From NCBI RefSeq assembly GCF_900166655.1, contig NZ_FVZB01000006.1:620001-684000 (forward strand): a stretch of 64,000 nt of DNA. Reading direction: 5' to 3'. This document shows, one piece after another, positions 7,970 to 16,595 of this stretch. The DNA comes from Halobacillus hunanensis. GTDB taxonomy: Bacteria; Bacillota; Bacilli; Bacillales; Halobacillaceae. A program made the translations under genes and the position numbers. Each line of letters starts with the position of its first letter. Positions within the stretch are counted from its first letter, which is position 1. The notes under the pieces were generated by a model. It searched no databases, was not told the DNA's origin, and saw only the letters and a list, made by a program, of their open reading frames with translations.

Positions 7970-9067
7970 TTAGTCTACAGAATTTTTTAATTGATGGTCT
8001 GCTTTGTGGCGCTCAATACCCAATTCGATTAACCTTTCAATCAGTTCAGAATACTGGATTCCACTTATTTCCCACAACTTAGGATACATACTGATTTTTG
8101 TAAAACCAGGCAACGTGTTGACCTCATTAATCACAAGCTCTCCATTTTCCAAAAGGAAGTAGTCAACTCTTGCTAAGCCTTGGCATTCTAATGTTTCAAA
8201 TGCTTTCACAGAGTTTTCACGTATCATATCCTCTTGTTCTTTGCTTACATCAGCTGGTATTTTTAAAATAGCTCCACTCTCATCAATGTACTTTGTTTCA
8301 TAAGAATAAAAGTCTCCATTCGTAAGAATCTCTCCGGGTAATGATGCTTCGGGGTCTTCATTACCTAATACTCCACATTCTATTTCTCTACCTATCACGT
8401 TTTCTTCAAGTAATACCTTGTGATCGTATAACATAGCCGTCTTTAATCCATTTACGTAATCTGTTTCGTTTCGAACTTTACTTACACCAACTGAAGAGCC
8501 TTGATTTGCAGGTTTAATAAAAAACGGCGTACCAATTTTCTCTTTTACCTGTTCAAATGCAGGGTATTTTTTCTCGGACTTTTTCACAGAGATCCATTTG
8601 GCCACGTTGAATCCTGAGGCAGCTAAAAGCCTTTTTGCTATATCCTTATCCATACAGATAGCTGAGCTAAGAACATTAGGCCCCACACAAGGGATGTTGG
8701 CCATACGAATCATGCCTTGCACACTTCCATCCTCACCTAAAGGACCATGTAAAATAGGAAAGATAACATCTAATTGTTCATAAGCCTCCGCACTATTCAC
8801 ATTTAGAATTTGATTATTTTCTCTGCCTGGTACGACAGCAATATTCTTATTCGTTTTATTTAGTTTAATTAATTTAGGATTTTCTTCATTGAGCAAATAC
8901 TGTGTGTTGTTCGTTAAGTGCCAGTTCCCTTGTTTATCAACGCCAATAAGTGTGACTTCATATTTGTCATGATCGATGGCTTCCATAATATTTTTAGCAG
9001 ATTGAAGAGACACTTCATGTTCTGAAGATTTCCCTCCAAACAGTAAGCCGACTTTAATTTTCCCCAT
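7970..9067 (-). CDS. ddl: D-alanine--D-alanine ligase
   Basis: An ATP-grasp enzyme that joins two D-alanines for the peptidoglycan stem peptide in the cytoplasm. It has 365 residues from ATG 9067, preceded by AAGGAG at 9 bases; an upstream GTG at 9100 has no such site. Motifs in order are GLLFGGKSSEHEVSL, FPILHGPLGEDGSVQGM, PFFIKPANQGSSVGVSKV (ATP-grasp, Lys and Ser loop), and VINEVNTLPGFTKISMYP (Mg binding Glu and Asn). It is of the long DdlA type with the Omega-loop region. It stands alone rather than beside murF. Confidence 0.95.
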   Translation of the reverse strand: MGKIKVGLLFGGKSSEHEVSLQSAKNIMEAIDHDKYEVTLIGVDKQGNWHLTNNTQYLLNEENPKLIKLNKTNKNIAVVPGRENNQILNVNSAEAYEQLDVIFPILHGPLGEDGSVQGMIRMANIPCVGPNVLSSAICMDKDIAKRLLAASGFNVAKWISVKKSEKKYPAFEQVKEKIGTPFFIKPANQGSSVGVSKVRNETDYVNGLKTAMLYDHKVLLEENVIGREIECGVLGNEDPEASLPGEILTNGDFYSYETKYIDESGAILKIPADVSKEQEDMIRENSVKAFETLECQGLARVDYFLLENGELVINEVNTLPGFTKISMYPKLWEISGIQYSELIERLIELGIERHKADHQLKNSVD

Positions 9068-9525
9068 TTTATCTGACTCCTTTTTCGTTAAAATGCTCAC
9101 AAATAAAGACTTCTACATACAAGCTTACTCCACAGGACTTCCCGCTCTTAATGTACTTATTCAAATTATGCAGTTGCCATTCTCCTTATTTTGATCCCCT
9201 AATCATGTGCTTAGATTTTTACTTGCCACATAAAATCCCTGTGTGTCTGTAACTTATAACTTTAATTAGACAGGTATTCGAGAAACAGATCAGATTTAAT
9301 ATTACTGCAAATTTTATTGTGTTAACATCACTTCAAATGACTTAAAAGATGGGAGTGGTGATAAATATCACATTATACTGTTTACGAAAAGCTCAAATAG
9401 CCCACTTTATCGCTCAGAATTTATTATTTTCGCTCGCTTTCATCTCCCAAAAACTCCTCTTCCAGCCTTAAGCGCTCACACTCCGCCCAACTTCGCTCCG
9501 CTTCCTGATGCCCATAAACTCTTAT
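9068..9525. other. Intergenic region with a GC-richer block
   Basis: No coding frame was found. Bases 9365-9500 read, on the minus strand, as a purine-rich, higher-GC block (GAAGCGGAGCGAAGTTGGGC and onward) that abuts the broken SDR gene. It looks like an inserted or dispersed repeat, but only one copy is in this window. Confidence 0.35.
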
Positions 9526-9711
9526 CTATAGAAAATCAACCATTATGTGGTCGGTACCGCTCTCTGTCTTGGCCTTTTGCAAAGCATTTTCTCCACGTTC
9601 AGGGTTCCGGCAAACCATAATAACCTGGAACCCTTTCTTAGCCATGGCAACGGTTGTGGCTAGCCCCATTCCTGAATTTGCGCCAGTGATTATGGCAATT
9701 TTATCCCGCAT
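9526..9711 (-). pseudogene. N-terminal fragment of a short-chain dehydrogenase
   Basis: A 61-residue piece of an SDR. It has the NAD(P)-binding TGANSGMGLATT motif (TGxxxGxG) and MVCRNPERGENAL, the following strand and helix, then stops at DHIMVDFL where a full enzyme of about 250-300 residues would continue. The rest of the gene is absent downstream, where the sequence changes character. GGAGGG precedes ATG 9711. The start overlaps the end of the upstream membrane-protein gene. Unlikely to be active. Confidence 0.8.
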
Positions 9712-10006
9712 AATCTATCCCTCCTCTATTACACAGCTGAAAGTCTGCACGGTACATTTTTTTCAATAGGTCCCTTGCCAAAAGGCAAACCAGTACACAA
9801 ATAATGAAGGACATCGAAATCCAATAAGGGACAAATTTTAACAGCCAAAAAGAAACAGTGATCGTTGCAATCCCTAAGTAACCTATCATTTCTTCACGTT
9901 CCCAATCTTTCCGGTGAAGAAAAACATGTATATAACCAATGGGCGGCGTAACAAAACATAAAATACAAACCCATCCTATTTTCAAATACCACGGCTTCTT
10001 TTGCAT
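9701..10006 (-). CDS. Three-TM membrane protein
   Basis: A 101-residue protein with hydrophobic segments at about residues 9-30, 44-62 and 63-81, ending in a positively charged tail. The first loop carries FLHRKDWEREE. No family was recognised. The last codons overlap the start of the SDR fragment by 11 bases, so the two were once translationally coupled. No clear ribosome site was seen before ATG 10006. Confidence 0.55.
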   Translation of the reverse strand: MQKKPWYLKIGWVCILCFVTPPIGYIHVFLHRKDWEREEMIGYLGIATITVSFWLLKFVPYWISMSFIICVLVCLLARDLLKKMYRADFQLCNRGGIDYAG

Positions 10007-10214
10007 TGTATGTATTCACAACAGCTTATCTATAAGTATATAGACTATCATCTCAAGAACAGCATAGTGATCCAAGTGAAAACTGAAATATTATTTCTCC
10101 TCTAAGGTGGGAACTTGCGATTGTATCAAAAATAAAGGAGAACCCAATAGATTATGGATTCTCCTTTTAATGAACGAGGACAGCCTGCCATCTTTTTCTC
10201 AATCATCTTGTGTA

Positions 10215-10808
10215 CTAATCATTTAATCCTTTTCCATCGAGAATGTGCGGCATATATTTTTCAACTCTTGATTCTCGAGTTTGTGGTTTTTTGGCTTTCG
10301 AAAAATAAAGAATGTACGCTCTTTGCCGGCCAGGCGTCAATTCTTCGAAAGCCGTTTTCAAGTTAGGAACCTCATCGAATTTAGCTTGAAGTTCTTCAGG
10401 AATTGTGAATTCATTATCCTTTTTAGGAACTTCCAGCCCGGCCTTTTCAACTTCAATCGCTTCCTTAATATATTCCTTCAGGATGGTTTTCTTATCCACG
10501 ACTTCTTGCACATTGGTGAACCGAATCTGGCGCGCCGACTGTACATTCTCCGTTTGTTGAATTAAAATCCCTTGGGAATCCCGTAACAAAGCACCTTTGT
10601 GAAACAGAAACGCACAATATTCCTTAAATCCATGAATTAGAACTATGTTTTTTCCATCAAGGGTGTAACAAGGATGACCCCACTTAAATTCTTCGGTCAG
10701 ATCATCACAATCAAGAGCGATATTTCGCATCTTCTCAAATTCTTCCTGCCATTTGGCAGCCTTTTTTAAATAGTCATCTACCTTAGGATTCATTTTACTA
10801 TGTGTCAT
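10215..10808 (-). CDS. YdeI/OmdA-type DUF1801 protein
   Basis: A 197-residue protein with two parts. Residues 1-110 are a DUF1801-like domain (EEFKWGHPCYTLDGKNIVLI and FLFHKGALL). The C-terminal 70 residues are the OmdA/YdeI domain with PEELQAKFDEVP and FEELTPGRQRAYILYFSKAK, then the basic TRESRVEK. The family is described as bacteriocin-protection/OmpD-associated; the biochemical role is unknown. AAAGGGG precedes the ATG. A single cytoplasmic gene. Confidence 0.85.
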   Translation of the reverse strand: MTHSKMNPKVDDYLKKAAKWQEEFEKMRNIALDCDDLTEEFKWGHPCYTLDGKNIVLIHGFKEYCAFLFHKGALLRDSQGILIQQTENVQSARQIRFTNVQEVVDKKTILKEYIKEAIEVEKAGLEVPKKDNEFTIPEELQAKFDEVPNLKTAFEELTPGRQRAYILYFSKAKKPQTRESRVEKYMPHILDGKGLND

Positions 10809-10956
10809 AAAGGAACACCCCTTTCTATTTTTTTCGATTATCCGACAGTGATCATTCTCTAATTATTTCGGCTTCTTCTTACAAATATCCTGCCCACCTT
10901 CAGATGAAAAATGAGCACTCATCTTAGTTCTAGAAAAGCACTCAATTTTGGCATAG

Positions 10957-11331
10957 TTATCCGTTACCTTTTCTCCCCAGCGATAACGCTCCAACAATCA
11001 GTGGAAGTTGCAGAGGTAAACGCAGCCATAGGATCCAAGGATTCGCTTCTTCTCCGGGCCGGAATGATATCCTTTTCACAGCCATAAAAACATTTGCTGG
11101 AAAAACAGCTGTCATAAAAAGTGCTAAGAGTTTTCCGGTGATCTCTTGTCCTTTTTTCACCCAGAGCAAGACGGAAAAAATCATTTCAGAAACACCTGAG
11201 ACTAGCACGATAGTTCGTCTGAAGGGAAGTGTTTTCGGGACAATTCTACGGAAGCCTTTTTCATGGGTGAAATGCAAGACCCCCGCCCCAAATAAGAGGA
11301 TCGAATATAGGGATCGTAAAAATAATTTCAT
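10957..11331 (-). CDS. DoxX-family membrane protein
   Basis: A 124-residue, four-TM protein of the DoxX/DoxD-like superfamily. The first helix LFLRSLYSILLFGAGVLHFT, the charged loop with the family-typical FRRIVPKTLPFRR, and the later helix pair ending WLRLPLQLPLIVGALSL fit the YozB/DoxX pattern. The function in bacilli is unclear; some members are redox-linked. GAGAGG lies before ATG 11331. A degenerate GAGTGC hairpin lies just downstream. Confidence 0.75.
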   Translation of the reverse strand: MKLFLRSLYSILLFGAGVLHFTHEKGFRRIVPKTLPFRRTIVLVSGVSEMIFSVLLWVKKGQEITGKLLALFMTAVFPANVFMAVKRISFRPGEEANPWILWLRLPLQLPLIVGALSLGRKGNG

Positions 11332-11405
11332 ATATATACGTCCTCTCCATTTACTAATTTTTTACTCTTCAATGGTCCAAATATTTCAAAAGAATCTAGT
11401 AAACT

Positions 11406-12185
11406 TCAGTACTGCGGATTTCCATAGTACGGCGGCGATCCTCCTGTACTTCCTTTTAATGTTAAACTTCCCCGGCTAACTTTGTAAGAAAGAGTCCTAG
11501 AACCTTTCTCTTGACCATTGCTCCACTGTTCAGTGAACTTAACGATATACACTTCCTCTTTAATTTCTTTGATGCTCGTTTCTTTTTTGACTTGATATCC
11601 TCCAACATTGCTTACCCTCTGTCCAATTTCTTTAGGAAAATCATCAATTACTGTACCTTCACCCTTCGTAGCAAAATCGACCGCATCTTCCTTTGTGAAA
11701 GGGGGCAATGAGGGAGAGCTTATTTGCAAAACTCCCCAGGATATTAGTAAGGAACCAATAGGGATGAGAAGGATCAATCTCACTCTCTTGTTCCCCCGAA
11801 GTCTCTGGTGAGCCCACTTGTCAATGATCCCATAAAGAATAGCAGCTGCCATACCACAATACGCAAGGAGCATCTCCTGAAAAAAGACGCCATTCACTAA
11901 GCCAAACACTCCGAGGATTAATACATACAGCCAATCCAGATTCCTAAACCACTTCCTTTGCAGGTACTCTATTCCAGCAGAAACCAGGTTTCCATAGACC
12001 AGAATAATAGCCCCGATATAAACAAAATAGACAAAAAACCAAGCTATCAATTTATTACCTTGATTATATGTAGGATTAGGCTCTTTCAATATGTAAAACA
12101 ATGCAAAGAAGAACGAAATAATGGTTGTTGATACAATTGTTGCTATAAATTTTCTTTGAAAAAACTTTTTTCTCTCTCTATCCAT
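11406..12185 (-). CDS. Membrane protein with an extracytoplasmic C-terminal domain
   Basis: A 259-residue protein. The N-terminal 160 residues hold about five hydrophobic segments (near 14-30, 46-66, 83-103, 105-120 and 137-153). The last 100 residues are soluble and likely outside: PPFTKEDAVDFATKGEGTVI followed by a beta-rich part ending in Gly, Pro and Tyr. The soluble part recalls small PepSY-like or inhibitor-type domains, but this is a guess. GGG at 7 bases precedes the ATG. No family was recognised. Confidence 0.6.
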   Translation of the reverse strand: MDRERKKFFQRKFIATIVSTTIISFFFALFYILKEPNPTYNQGNKLIAWFFVYFVYIGAIILVYGNLVSAGIEYLQRKWFRNLDWLYVLILGVFGLVNGVFFQEMLLAYCGMAAAILYGIIDKWAHQRLRGNKRVRLILLIPIGSLLISWGVLQISSPSLPPFTKEDAVDFATKGEGTVIDDFPKEIGQRVSNVGGYQVKKETSIKEIKEEVYIVKFTEQWSNGQEKGSRTLSYKVSRGSLTLKGSTGGSPPYYGNPQY

Positions 12186-12230
12186 ACCTCGTCCCTTCTT
12201 CTTGCGGCAGTAATTTATGTACCATTTTTT

Positions 12231-12277
12231 AAAAGACTACACCTTTCTGTGAGCGACTGGAAAGTGTAGTCTTTTTT
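12231..12277. terminator. Bidirectional terminator
   Basis: AAAAGACTACAC (12231-12242) pairs with GTGTAGTCTTTT (12264-12275), with A- and T-runs on the two sides. It serves the minus-strand gene at 12370. Confidence 0.8.
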
Positions 12278-12369
12278 GTAATGTATCAATTCAGAGGTGA
12301 AAATAAGATTAACTTCTTCAATTATATTGCTTTTTAACAGAAGACTGGATTTAATTTCATATTCTCAGA

Positions 12370-12648
12370 TCATCGCTCCAGTCTTGAAACTAGCTTCTTT
12401 TTAGTTGCCATAATAAAAGACACGATGGCAAAACAAATCAGGAAGAAAGCCAGAATCACGTAGGCTCCCCCTTCAAACCCCCTGATGTTTACGAAACCGA
12501 TGTAAAACAAGATGATTGCGGCAATGACGGTTAGAATAGTTGGGATTATTCGTACAAATAAGGGAAAGTTTAATCTTCTAAACCACCAGGTAAGCAAGAT
12601 AACGAGTGCCCCTGGTACAATGGCTACGAGAAACGGCCCTTCAATCAT
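12370..12648 (-). CDS. Small three-TM membrane protein (YesK-like?)
   Basis: A 92-residue protein with three hydrophobic segments (about 5-23, 32-52 and 60-82) and a basic C-terminus (TKKKLVSRLER). It resembles the small YesK-like membrane proteins of Bacillus in size and layout, but the match is by eye only. GAGGAGGGG lies before the ATG. It forms a single-gene unit with a terminator at 12231-12277. Confidence 0.6.
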   Translation of the reverse strand: MIEGPFLVAIVPGALVILLTWWFRRLNFPLFVRIIPTILTVIAAIILFYIGFVNIRGFEGGAYVILAFFLICFAIVSFIMATKKKLVSRLER

Positions 12649-12751
12649 TTGTCATCCCCTCCTCGTTTGAAGAATATGAAAATCCACCTTATTTTAACAC
12701 AAATTGGAAAAGGGTTTACCACTTTTCTGTAAAACAAAATGACCCTCAAAT

Positions 12752-12790
12752 AAAAAATGAGCGCTAATCTTAAATACAGAAAAGCGCTCG
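12752..12790 (-). terminator. Terminator, GAGCGC-family hairpin
   Basis: A GAGCGCT...AGCGCTC stem is followed on the minus strand by a T6 run. It lies downstream of the decayed dehydrogenase gene. Confidence 0.7.
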
Positions 12791-12816
12791 TTCTTTAGGA
12801 AATCATATCAAGTTGT

Positions 12817-13280
12817 TTAAGAAACAATTTTCGCTGCAAACTCTTTATACTTCGCCATCATCTCAAGGGCAATTTCATAACTATCTTCTGGTTCGAAAGA
12901 TTTTCGATCAAATCCAATCATATCCTTCAAAATCTCATGTGCGTAATCTGCAAAGACTACCGTACCATCAGACTCTACTCTCTCCATTCCATCAAGTTTA
13001 ACGGACGGTCATTAATTTGTAAGAAAGAGCCAACTGCCATGGAAGCCATGCTCCTAGAGTAGCAGAACTTAATCTTTCATATTGCTTTTTCTGGCAATTT
13101 AAGATTAACATGCCAAGTCTGCTTAACTGCGAAGTTAATCACTACATCAGGGTTATGTTCGGAGATCGTTTTAGCAGCGCTATCTATCTCAGAAAATATA
13201 CATTCTTTCAAAAGTGACTCTTTAATAACTTGATCCTGATCACTTATGGAAGATGAAGCATATTTTACTAGGATTTTCAT
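12817..13280 (-). pseudogene. Decayed Rossmann-fold dehydrogenase gene
   Basis: Three coding-like pieces lie in different frames. The first is an ATG frame from 13280 to 13077, with DSAAKTISEHNPDVVINFAV typical of an NAD-binding strand. A short middle piece (TLGAWLPWQLALSYKLM) follows around 13010-13070. The C-terminal piece runs from 12987 to a stop at 12817, ending EDSYEIALEMMAKYKEFAAK. Together they fit one dehydrogenase-like protein, possibly of the saccharopine-dehydrogenase type, that has lost parts by frameshift and deletion. None of the pieces has a good ribosome site. The family assignment is weak; the decay is clear. Confidence 0.5.
12997..13014. promoter_or_regulatory. TetR-operator-like sequence inside the decayed gene
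   Basis: On the minus strand TAATGACCGTCCGTTAAA matches 12 of 18 positions of the operator-like sites at 20000 and 20686. It lies inside a decayed coding region, so it may be chance. Confidence 0.2.
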
Positions 13281-13384
13281 TTTAGTGGTAACAGTTGTTA
13301 ATCATCTCAATTAACATAATCTCCAAAAGTTACTCGATGTTTTTCCATAAAGTTCTTCCTGTCATGTTCTAGTCAAAAGTATAA

Positions 13385-14200
13385 TTAGAATCTTAATTCC
13401 TTTCTTGAAGATGCATTTATTTTTGCTATATTTTTATAAATCATACTTTTTTCTAATTCTATGTGTTCTTCTTTGGTTAAATCACCCATATTAGGCTGCA
13501 AAGAAATTCTTTCGACATTTTTTCGATGCTCTTCTTCATTTACCGAAAATTCACCCAAATAACCATCAATAGTTGCAGTTATATACTTTTTCACTTCCGG
13601 ATTATTCATTTCTTTTATGTACCTAAACTTGGGTATATATTCGTAAACTGCAACCACCTGTCTATATTGAATAAAACCAACTTCACCAAGATTATTTGCA
13701 GCTTCTTCTATGTCTTGTTTTGTAAGCTCTTCTTCAACTCCATCACGATACCTTTTAGCTTTTTGTTCAAATTCACCATACATTTCCTGTAAACGACCTT
13801 GAAGTTCTAACATTAAATTAATTCTTTCAAGACAATAATCAAAGACGTTCTTTTCCTCTGAAGTTAAACAACCTTCTCCTAAAACATCCATCAAAAATTT
13901 CTGCATCAGAGTATGTGGATACATATATGCATTTACCCTTTTTTCAGCATGATCTATAAATAGCGAGGTTAGTACGGAGAATTCCAATAATGCATCAAAC
14001 GCTTCCAAATACTCCTTTTTTCCAGCATTAGAATTCGGTGAAACTACAGCACAACCAGTTATTGTTTTTCCTCTCTGATAATTCACCAAAAAATAATCAC
14101 AATTGTTTATTCGAAAGGAGCACGGATCAATGATAAATGACTCTAAAAGTTTTTTATGTTTCTTAGCCTCTTTCTTAACCGATGGATGATTATAGTACAC
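13385..14200 (-). CDS. Hypothetical cytoplasmic protein
   Basis: A 271-residue protein with no recognised family. It is mostly helical and charged, with an N-terminal alpha/beta part (residues 20-80) containing SFRINNCDYFLVNYQRGKTI and a long central coiled-coil-like stretch (residues 120-170) with LELQGRLQEMYGEFEQKAKR. No signal or membrane segment. Two GTG codons can start it; I take 14200, with AAGAG 8 bases upstream, over 14209, which overlaps that site. AT-rich, standing alone between decayed regions, so it may be a recent arrival. Confidence 0.6.
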   Translation of the reverse strand: MYYNHPSVKKEAKKHKKLLESFIIDPCSFRINNCDYFLVNYQRGKTITGCAVVSPNSNAGKKEYLEAFDALLEFSVLTSLFIDHAEKRVNAYMYPHTLMQKFLMDVLGEGCLTSEEKNVFDYCLERINLMLELQGRLQEMYGEFEQKAKRYRDGVEEELTKQDIEEAANNLGEVGFIQYRQVVAVYEYIPKFRYIKEMNNPEVKKYITATIDGYLGEFSVNEEEHRKNVERISLQPNMGDLTKEEHIELEKSMIYKNIAKINASSRKELRF

Positions 14201-14545
14201 AGATATCACTCTTTTCTATTCTTTAATTAGGTTAACAGAAATAAGTAAGAGCTCATCTCCATCAACTAAATGATCCTGTAAATGCTTTAGTTGCACTTGT
14301 TATTCAGTTGTTAGCCGGAATATTAAACCCATTCGCTTTCAAGCATATAAATTCACATCCTTTTCGCTAATTATCATTAGTATCCAAATAATTAAACGAG
14401 GTAGTAGATTACCTTATGCTTGTCTTCAAGAATATGCCCCGTTTCATATATAAAGAGCACAATCTTAATAGGGCCTATAAGCCAATATCAACCGTTTTTT
14501 ATCTCTGATAAGCACCCGTTCTTATTGGGGTAATATCAAGACAGC
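14201..14545. other. Intergenic region, no gene seen
   Basis: AT-rich. I found no coding frame on either strand. It holds a degenerate member of the GAGCRCAATC hairpin family near 14455. Confidence 0.4.
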
Positions 14546-14773
14546 CTATTTATCAAATAATCCTCTTCCAATCAAATTTGCAGTCACCGGTTCCTTTCCC
14601 AATTCACGCGAAAGCAAAGTGTACAAAACAGCCCAAAACCAAAACGATGAATTAAATAGTGTAAAAATCACAACGATTTATTTTCTATCTTTGAAAGTAA
14701 CAAATACATAAAAGGAAAAAAGTACGAATAAAACAACACCAACATTAATCAGTACATTAATAATCATTTCCAT
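14546..14773 (-). pseudogene. Small membrane protein gene with an in-frame stop
   Basis: From ATG 14773 (AGGGTGA ribosome site upstream) the frame encodes 31 residues with one hydrophobic segment (MEMIINVLINVGVVLFVLFS), meets TAA at 14678-14680, and then continues in the same frame for 43 more residues with a second hydrophobic segment and a well-formed end (RELGKEPVTANLIGRGLFDK) to TAG 14546. One nonsense change in a 74-residue two-TM protein explains this best. Two separate tiny proteins are the alternative. Family unknown. Confidence 0.5.
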
Positions 14774-15161
14774 AAGAAATCACCCTAACTATTCCTGCCT
14801 AGTATTACAATAATTCTATAATTCCTTATCCACTCTTTAACCTATTAACAATTATTTCAAATTTCTCTCATTGGAACAATACGTTATTTCAGAATATGGA
14901 CCTATTGTATGAACATTAAGCTTCTATTAGCCGGGTATTATGGAAGGTCGTTGTATAAGGATTAGTATTCACAGTTACGCTCGGTATCTAAAATTCTATA
15001 CAAAAAAGTGGGGATAGACAGGTTTGAAGTGTCCCCCATACAATGGACAGTTTTTTAAAAAAGGACCTAGGCAATTACCCGCCCTCACCCCTTTACTCAA
15101 TAACTAATATTGTAGCTAAGTAATTTGCTTTTAAGTTTTTCTATGAAGGGAGGTTTTTATT

Positions 15162-15536
15162 GTGCGTAAAATTAGTGCTGCATTATTAGCATTAACTTTA
15201 ACAGTTACTTTGTTTATACCCTTTTCATCTGCATTTGCAAGCGGGGGATGGGATTATGTAGGGCATTCCACATTTCGTGAATATACTGGAGTGGCGGAGT
15301 CTACAGGGGGGGATTTCATGTTCGTATTAAATGCTGGACCAAGTGGCTGGTACCATCTTTGGGAAGATGATCCTGCTGTAAACGATTATGTGGGGAAGAA
15401 ATATTTATCTCATGGCGAAAGTGCAATCTTTCGAAATATCGGTGGTTTTGTGGATGGGTCTAACGATGAGGCAGAATTCTTTGTTAAGAAACACCATAAT
15501 CAAAACACAAAATCATATATGATCTTTTTTGATTAG
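15162..15536 (+). CDS. Small secreted protein
   Basis: A 124-residue exported protein. The signal peptide runs MRKISAALLALTLTVTLFIP to AFA, with likely cleavage before SGGWDYVG. The mature part (about 97 residues) is rich in Gly, aromatic and acidic residues (FREYTGVAESTGGDF, GWYHLWEDDPAVNDYVGKKY) and has no cysteine. Start GTG 15162 with GGGAGG 8 bases upstream. No family was recognised; the size and make-up allow a secreted antimicrobial or surface protein, but nothing proves it. A single gene. Confidence 0.65.
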   Translation: MRKISAALLALTLTVTLFIPFSSAFASGGWDYVGHSTFREYTGVAESTGGDFMFVLNAGPSGWYHLWEDDPAVNDYVGKKYLSHGESAIFRNIGGFVDGSNDEAEFFVKKHHNQNTKSYMIFFD

Positions 15537-15844
15537 ATTTAGGGGCATAGTCTGTTTCAAATGAGCTAAACTGATTATCAAATGTCTAGGAGGGGCAGCG
15601 TCAAGATTTTGACAATTTACAACGTTAAGAGAAAAACCTTAGGGACTGGGACATGACTAATTTTTTTAAGTAAAAAGACGAATGATATGCAGTTGAAGCG
15701 GAGAAAATATACGTAGACTCTCTCCGGAATTGTTGATACATCAAGGTTTATAAGCTGTTTTTTCTATCAAAAAATTTTTTTGAACTAAACTCACCAATCA
15801 GTGTATTCCTTTTCTTCAATTTTATGGGGGTTGCGACGACGCGT
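15537..15844. other. Intergenic region with repeat-like fragments
   Basis: No gene seen. Bases 15650-15665 read GGGACTGGGACATGAC and 15690-15730 read GTTGAAGCGGAGAAAATATA and onward. Both recall dispersed sequences common in Bacillaceae genomes, from memory only. Confidence 0.3.
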
Positions 15845-15877
15845 TGAGTTCCCTAATTGGGTTAGGGGCTCTTTTTT
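15845..15877 (+). terminator. Rho-independent terminator
   Basis: A GAGTTCCCTAA / TTAGGGGCTC stem is followed by T6. It lies about 310 bases after the secreted-protein gene on the same strand. Confidence 0.75.
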
Positions 15878-15909
15878 CTAAAAATTGGATAAACTACATT
15901 AATTAAAAC

Positions 15910-15946
15910 ACCCTGGAAACGACAATGATAGTTCGTTTTCAGGGGG
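15910..15946 (-). terminator. Terminator of the duplicated secreted-protein gene
   Basis: CCCTGGAAACGA pairs with TCGTTTTCAGGG. On the minus strand TGTTTTAATT follows. Confidence 0.7.
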
Positions 15947-15953
15947 AAGTTAT

Positions 15954-16595
15954 TTATTCGAGGATTCCGTTATATACAAGGCCTTCGTGGAAGTTAATGA
16001 TTTTCAGCCTACTTGTATCCTTAACGTAGATGCTTTTGAATTGTTGCTGTCCATGGTCGCCTTTTAAAACTATGACACGTTTGTGCGGGTTGTTCTGTAC
16101 AACTTCTGCATTATATCCATTTACATCAACGTGATTTGCAAGTGTAGAATATTCAACTAACCCTTCAAGTTCAGTTTCTTGTTCTGTAGCTTCGGTGTCC
16201 TGATCGCTTTCTTCAACATCTTCTTCTTTATCACTGAGAATTTTATTGAACACCAATCCATCTTTGAAGTCGATAACTTTTAACCTGTTTGTATCTTTAA
16301 CATAGATACTTTTGAACTGTGGCTGACCGTTATCACCTGTTAATAGAATAACACGTTTGTGATTATTGTTTTCCATAATTTGAGCACTGAAGTCATCAGC
16401 GTCAACCACCTCATCGAGTGTGTCGTATTCAAGGAGACCGTCAATGTTTTCTGCATCGGTTTGATATTCTTGGTAGTTCATTGAAATGTTTTTCTCTGAT
16501 ACAGGTGTTGTGTCTGAATTTGCGTGAGCCGCGCAGACAATACCTCCGCTTGTTAGAAGTAGTGCGCTTGCTGTTGTAAGTACGAATGTTTTCAT
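15954..16595 (-). CDS. Secreted protein with two tandem 69-residue repeats
   Basis: A 213-residue exported protein. Signal peptide at residues 1-25 (ends CAAHANS). Residues 52-120 and 144-212 are two copies of one domain: DGLLEYDTLDEVVDADDFSA and EGLVEYSTLANHVDVNGYNA open them, both contain NNxHKRVIxLxGDxGQxQF followed by KSIYVKDT, and both close with LVFNKIL or LVYNGIL. An acidic linker (SDKEEDVEESDQDTEATEQE) joins them. The make-up is acidic, as expected for an exported halophile protein. Family unknown; a duplicated ligand- or surface-binding domain is the simplest reading. TTT-rich GGAG site upstream. Confidence 0.7.
   Translation of the reverse strand: MKTFVLTTASALLLTSGGIVCAAHANSDTTPVSEKNISMNYQEYQTDAENIDGLLEYDTLDEVVDADDFSAQIMENNNHKRVILLTGDNGQPQFKSIYVKDTNRLKVIDFKDGLVFNKILSDKEEDVEESDQDTEATEQETELEGLVEYSTLANHVDVNGYNAEVVQNNPHKRVIVLKGDHGQQQFKSIYVKDTSRLKIINFHEGLVYNGILE

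Noticed and set aside
10154-10565. Plus-strand frames across the YdeI-like gene
   Set aside because: Shadows of a well-supported minus-strand gene.
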